A DNA stretch of 64,000 bases from Verpa conica (taxonomy: Eukaryota; Ascomycota; Pezizomycetes; Pezizales; Morchellaceae), in assembly GCA_033030425.1 (NCBI GenBank), contig JAUFSD010000015.1:434001-498000 (forward strand). The letters run 5' to 3'. The number at the start of each line of letters is the position of its first letter. The first letter of the stretch is position 1. Below, in pieces: positions 59,693 to 64,000 of this stretch. The notes below the pieces were generated by a model. That model was not told where the DNA came from. It searched no databases and saw nothing but the letters and a program-made list of their open reading frames with translations. The position numbers were made by a program, and so were the translations under genes.

Positions 59693-62309
59693 TTAAGCAA
59701 ACAATTCACTAAGACCACTTGGATACTCCCCTAGTTTTCCCGTCCACATACTCGCTACCGCATCCTTAGCAGTTTGTGACCCAAACGGCGTGTCAATCGG
59801 CCAAACAAAAACTGACGCGAGGTGCTTTGTAGGAATCTTTACACTAAAATCAGTATTATCCAACAACAAGAGCAAATAAGAACTCACCGCTTCAACCTTC
59901 GCCCTAACGTCCACCTTCACCTCACTCTTGCCCAAATTCAACACACCCGCATTTTCCTTCAATGCCGGCTTAGCAAACACTGCACTTCCCGAGCTCTGTC
60001 CCTGATGCGAGAGTGAAAGTCCCCTCTTCTTCACCTCCCCTTCATCCTTCTTACTACTCTCCCCACCATTCTCCTTATCCGGAACATTCTCCTTCTCGTC
60101 TTCGTCAGCCACTGACCTGCTCTCGCGGAGTGACGATGATACTGCAGGTTTGAACTTTTCGGCAGCGTTTTTTTGGCGTTGGAACGGCGTCGGCTCTTTT
60201 GGTGGGGCAAGCCCAAATCCTCCTGCTGGTTGAGAACCAAACAGACTCCCTGATAGAACTGGAGGCTGTGAGGGGGAGGCTGATGTCGTGAGTGGTGCTG
60301 GGAGTGTAGCGTGAGACATGGTTGGTGGAGGTGGTGGCCCGTCAGAGATGTTCTCCTTGTCTGAGCTATCGGACGTGAATGACCACGAACTTGGAGCGGA
60401 GTTGAAGTTGATGCTTGGCGCGTCGGTCGGCGGAGGCGCAGTGTTGATCTTGAATGGGATCTCGGCCGGTGCAGTATCGGGGTTGAGAAGGAAGCTGGGT
60501 GCTGGGACTGACGGGGAGAACAGGTTCCGTGACGGGGGGGCAGTGGGGGACTCGCGAGTCTTTTTGATTGGTGACTTAGGGGGAGAACCAGGCGCAATTG
60601 GAAGTGTTGTAGATTCGGGAGTGTCTTCAACAGTTGCACTAAGGGAAGTGCGCTTCTCATTGCCTTTGCCCTTGTCCTTGTCCTTGGCTTCAGTGTCAGA
60701 GTCGAGCATGAACTCGTCTTCGTCAGGGATTGGCTGGCCCGAAGCTTTAAATGTTTCACGTAATTCATATTTTTCTTCCAGCTCAGCAATCTTACGCTCC
60801 TTCTGTCTTTGCTTGAAGAGCTTCAGCTTCTCTTCAGGAGTCAGTTCCTTCTCCGCCTCCTCTTCTTCTTTAGTGAGCTCGACCTTTTCCTTTGCAGCAG
60901 GTGTTCTCCGCGCATAAGGGTCGTAGCGACTCGTCTTCTTTGAGGATCGCATGCGCTCAATGAAATTGTTTGGCTTGCGAAGGCTAGTAACTTCAGAGAC
61001 GGCCTTGTTAGATTTAATAGGCGTGCTCATTGTTGACCTACGTTCACGGCGTGAGGGCGCAGTACTAGTTGGGATCTTGGGCTTATCATAGACAAAGAGA
61101 CCAGAGTCATTAACCCTAGTTGAGGTGCCACCGAAGCTCTTGGAGATGTTGAATCCGCTGCTATGGCTGTTACCTTTGCTTTTGCTATCAAACTCGAGCA
61201 ATAGAGGCTGCGACGGCCTCTGAGGTTCTGGCTTTCCGAAGGACCCAGGAAGGGAGTAAACGCCGTCGTTATCCTCATCCATTATATCCTTTTTGGGAGT
61301 ACCAATGACAAGCTCTTTAGTTGGTGTAATGACGTTTGCTTCCATGTCGTCTTCAGGAGCGCCAAGAATCGCCTTTACAGGTTTCTTCACGCTCTCTGGG
61401 AGAATCGCGCCGAGCCACTGACCCCACGTCTTCTTACCAGTCGCAGGAGGTGACTTTACACCCTTAGGCGATTTTGTCGGAGTCCTAACGGGAGTATTGG
61501 CCTTGAAGATGTTCTTAGTAGGGGTGATCCTGAAATCCTGTTCCTCAGATTCGTCTACTGGGTCTTCATCAGTCGGCTCCTCATCCTCGTCGTATACCTT
61601 GGCGCCGTGCATGCTGTAGGGGGATCTTTGCTGTTGGGGCTCTTCATAGCTGGTATCTGCGATGAGTTGATCCTCGTGATTCTCAGTATTGCTGCTGTTC
61701 TGTGAAGCCTTTGCGCGCTGGAGGGCCCGAGAGGTAGTGGTTGAATAGGGGGTACTGCGGGGAGCACGGCCAGACCGTTTCGGGGTTGTGAGAGAAGAGT
61801 TACGGGAGTTACGAGGGGTGCCAGAGGATTTGGGGGGCGTATAGACTGGAAACGAGGCGCTCATGGGCTGCGATGTGTTGAAGCCTGGAGCCTTTGTTAG
61901 CATCATCACAGTGCCGTTTGTGGGGAGAGTGAAGGGCAAAAAAAAAACACAACTCGCTTGTCATAACAGTAGATCAAGATAATGAAAACAAAACGCGAAC
62001 GGCAACGAACATGAAAGGGATTCCATTCCACAACATACCTGTGCCATCCATACTCATCCTCCCCTTACCCTTTACCTTCTCGATCACCTCAAACCCACTT
62101 TTATTTCCACTGAACGACACCGACAGCCTCTTGCTCTCCGCCTCATTCTCCGTGTTTTCTCCCTCGTCCTCGTCATCGCTAAATAGGCCGAACCCTCTCC
62201 TTTTCACGGGAGCCTTGACGGGGAGTAACGAGCCCTGGCGCCCGCCCTGGCTACGGCTGAGCATCGACGAGGCGAGTAGCGGGTTCTGGGACGTACGGTT
62301 GAGGACCAT
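59693..62309 (-). CDS. Large disordered protein, possible nucleoporin
   Basis: Two exons (minus): 62309-62039 and 61884-59693; 820 aa. The intron starts GTATGT and ends with a TGCTAAC branch and CTCCAG, joining MSMDGT to GFNTSQPMSASFPVYTPP. The protein is almost wholly low complexity: Ser/Thr/Pro-rich with repeated TPxK sites (TPTKN, TPVRTPTKSPKG, TPTKEL) that suit CDK phosphorylation. A charged coiled coil (LTPEEKLKLFKQRQKER) lies near 460-490. A few FG dipeptides occur (FGLFSDDED, GSLFGSQPAGGFGL). The last 75 residues look folded (VDVRAKVEAVSSYLLLLLD, FSVKIPTKHLASVFVWPID). This resembles fungal nuclear-pore or spindle-pole proteins, but I cannot name it. Confidence 0.7.
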
Positions 62310-62831
62310 CGCAGGAGGAGTATAAACAAATAAAGAAAACGAGAGTTTTTTTGTTTTTTTAGTCTTCTCGACCTTACCGTGATGAAACTGTGGATAGAGT
62401 GGATGAGAGGCTCTTGTGAGGACGAATTGATTTGAAGAAGGTGAGAGCGACGTCGCGACCGATGGAAACAGGGCGCCATCGCGAAGTCTTGGCGGGGGGC
62501 TGGGGCTAGGACAGATTGGGCACGTGGTCAATGATCGGTAACGCGAGATGGCTCGGCTGTCCAGTGGATTGCGGGGGGGTAATGATTTGGACCACGTACT
62601 CGGGCCCAACCCACTGGGGTGGGAACCTTCAAGTGGGTTCTAGGGGTGATGTGTCCCGGTTGAGAGATTGATTGAGATTCTCTTGTTAAGATATCGTGTG
62701 GTTCACAGTGCCAGATCCTTTCGGCCCAAGTACATGTAGCGTGTGTAGCCAACAAGTACATCTAACCGTGGAGGGTTCTCAAGAGTACATGCATGCACAT
62801 ATATTCCATCTCTTGGTATTCCTTAAAGACA

Positions 62832-62840
62832 CCCTAACCC
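62832..62840. promoter_or_regulatory. CCCTAACCC element (minus-oriented TTAGGG)
   Basis: 280 bp upstream of the Nop15-like start; partner of the inverted copy at 63032. Confidence 0.4.
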
Positions 62841-63031
62841 TTTGATGGCAAAGATCAACCCCCACCACTTGTCGAATCACATTCAGTCACTCGCCTCTAC
62901 CCCTCACTACCCATTATCCAATACTACTTCAGTCCATCTTCCCTTCTTCCCTTGCCCCTTCAATCCTCTCCATCTCCCTCCTACCTTCTATCCCTACTAA
63001 CCCAACCTCACCCAACATTCCTTGGCAAGTT

Positions 63032-63040
63032 GGGTTAGGG
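63032..63040. promoter_or_regulatory. GGGTTAGGG element
   Basis: 80 bp upstream of the Nop15-like ATG, the exact inverted complement of the element at 62832. Fits a Tbf1-type site; not proven. Confidence 0.4.
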
Positions 63041-63119
63041 CTACTAGTGCCAAGACCCTGCATCCCACATAAGAATTTTTCACCTCACAACACAGCACCA
63101 TCAACCCACAAGGCACACA

Positions 63120-64000
63120 ATGACATTCGAGACAAAACAAAAGAAGCGCAAGGGTAAGCTCGCCCTCAATTCTCTTCCTACTTCTCCAATTGAACATCAC
63201 TAACACAAAACAGCCGCGGCCTCGGCCCCCTCCCCCACTGCTAAAAAGGCTAAGCCTGCAACTCGCTCGCGCAAGAAGGCCGCCGACTTCATGTCCGACT
63301 CAGACTCCGAAGAAGGCGGCTGGGAAGCACTTGAGGCGAAGAAGAAGGTTGCAGTAAAGGCTACAAAGGAGAAGACTACCGGGAAGAAGGGCAAGAAGGA
63401 GGTTCCTGCATCTATACCTGCTACCGAGAAAGATGAGAAGAAGGAAAAGAAGGAGAAGAAGAAAACGGAAGAGTCGAATGAGGATGATGTTATTTCTCTC
63501 GATTCTGTAGCTGCAGAGGATGACAGCGCAGCTGAGAGCGAAGAAGAGGAGATTGATGATCAGACAGCAACATTACTAAAGGGATTTGAGAGTTCTGATG
63601 AGGAGGAAGAGGAGGCAGCAAAGAAAGAGGTAAATCAGTTCGATAAGGCAAAAATGGCGGTTGCGAGGATTCCGGATGAGAAGAAAATCAAGAAGAAGGT
63701 TGCTGCGCTCAAGGGAGACAAGGTATGTCTTTTTCACTATTTCTTTTCTCGGTGCTCGCGGCGATAAGCCAAGACACCACATTGCCCACTTTCCTGGCTT
63801 GATATGATGATAAGATAAGGGATTTAAAAGACAAATCTATGGTTATCAAAAAAAACATGAGTAATTGTGCTCTGATCAGCCAACAACTCACTCCCGTTTC
63901 CAATCTCACAACCCTCCTACCTTCACATACTAACTCCCGGCACTCCTAGTCCACCCCCGGCGTCCTCTACCTTGGCCGCATTCCCCACGGCTTCTACGAA
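63120..64000 (+). CDS. NOP15: Nop15/NIFK-like RRM protein (right-edge partial)
   Basis: Exons 63120-63153, 63214-63722 and 63950 to the window edge, still open. The start MTFETKQKKRK joins to AAASAPSPTAKKAK across a 60-bp intron. The N-terminal 180 residues are Lys/Glu/Asp-rich with acidic blocks (ESEEEEIDD, SSDEEEEEA), typical of nucleolar proteins. The third exon begins STPGVLYLGRIPHGFYE, the first strand of an RRM with the G-R-I-P-H-G-F-Y-E wording of Nop15 and human NIFK. These act in 60S ribosomal subunit maturation (ITS2 processing). The remainder lies beyond the window, so RNP1 cannot be checked. Confidence 0.85.

Larger units (their letters stand above)
62310..63119. promoter_or_regulatory. 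Divergent promoter, nucleoporin-like / Nop15-like
   Basis: 810 bp between divergent starts. It holds a TACATGTA palindrome (62731-62738) and two TTAGGG-type 9-mers in opposite orientation: CCCTAACCC (62832-62840) and GGGTTAGGG (63032-63040, 80 bp before the ATG). CT-rich tract 62870-63000. Confidence 0.55.

Noticed and set aside
1..64000. CRISPR arrays, bacterial operons, ribosome-binding sites, rRNA genes
   Set aside because: The window is fungal nuclear DNA; no regularly spaced repeats or rRNA segments were seen.

Overview
The window looks like nuclear DNA of a filamentous ascomycete (Pezizomycotina; class not settled). Genes are split by many introns of about 47-70 bp with GT...CTAAC/CTAAT...AG signals. 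Several genes have fungal-only architectures: an E2-PARP fusion, a LaeA-like methyltransferase, a NACHT-ankyrin receptor and a MetR/Cys-3-type bZIP. Coding islands are separated by AT-rich, TA-rich stretches of 1-4 kb carrying decayed repeats. All exon-intron models were built by hand from splice signals, reading-frame continuity and remembered family motifs. No alignment or database search was run.

Layout. 0.6-2.6 kb: CCCH-finger-like protein 1 (minus). 3.5-3.9 kb: a possible degraded gene. 4.9-6.0 kb: COG7-like Golgi tether subunit (minus), head-to-head with a seven-exon PARP/UBE2Q-like E2 fusion (6.8-11.2 kb, plus). 11.2-13.6 kb: repeat-rich gap with a Ty3/Gypsy reverse-transcriptase fossil and an inverted repeat. 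13.7-14.4 kb: bZIP regulator. 15.2-16.3 kb: CCCH-finger-like protein 2 (minus). 17.0-17.7 kb: PIG-H (minus), divergent from dolichol kinase SEC59 (18.8-21.3 kb, plus). 22.3-24.5 kb: RLI1/ABCE1 (minus, seven exons, one of 12 nt). 26.4-27.7 kb: PAP2-type lipid phosphatase (minus). 28.5-30.0 kb: LaeA-like methyltransferase (minus, eight exons). 30.0-34.3 kb: gene-poor, with a foldback repeat. 34.3-35.8 kb: Det1-like histidine phosphatase (minus). 38.4-40.2 kb: PUS3/DEG1 (minus). 41.3-41.6 kb: small membrane protein (5' end unresolved), then GPI1/PIG-Q (41.7-44.0 kb, plus). 47.0-49.6 kb: F-box protein (plus). 52.6-53.7 kb: Dgk1-like CTP-dependent diacylglycerol kinase (minus). 54.9-55.1 kb: a TA-flanked MITE. 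55.5-58.8 kb: NACHT-ankyrin receptor with a frame break (minus). 59.7-62.3 kb: disordered protein, possibly a nucleoporin (minus). 63.1 kb to the right edge: Nop15-like RRM protein (plus, truncated).

How the genes relate. Most are housekeeping genes. Several touch ER and Golgi lipid-linked glycosylation or lipid phosphate chemistry: two subunits of the GPI-GlcNAc transferase (PIG-H, GPI1), dolichol kinase, Dgk1, a PAP2 phosphatase, Det1 and COG7. RLI1, Nop15 and PUS3 serve translation and ribosome biogenesis. The accessory part is the NACHT-ankyrin receptor next to the MITE, the two CCCH paralogues and the repeat-rich gaps. The most notable items are the E2-PARP fusion with an apparently replaced third triad residue, the receptor with near-identical ankyrin repeats and a frame break, the 12-nt exon of RLI1, the intron-split start codon of CCCH gene 1, and the recurrent non-coding palindrome TACATGTA.
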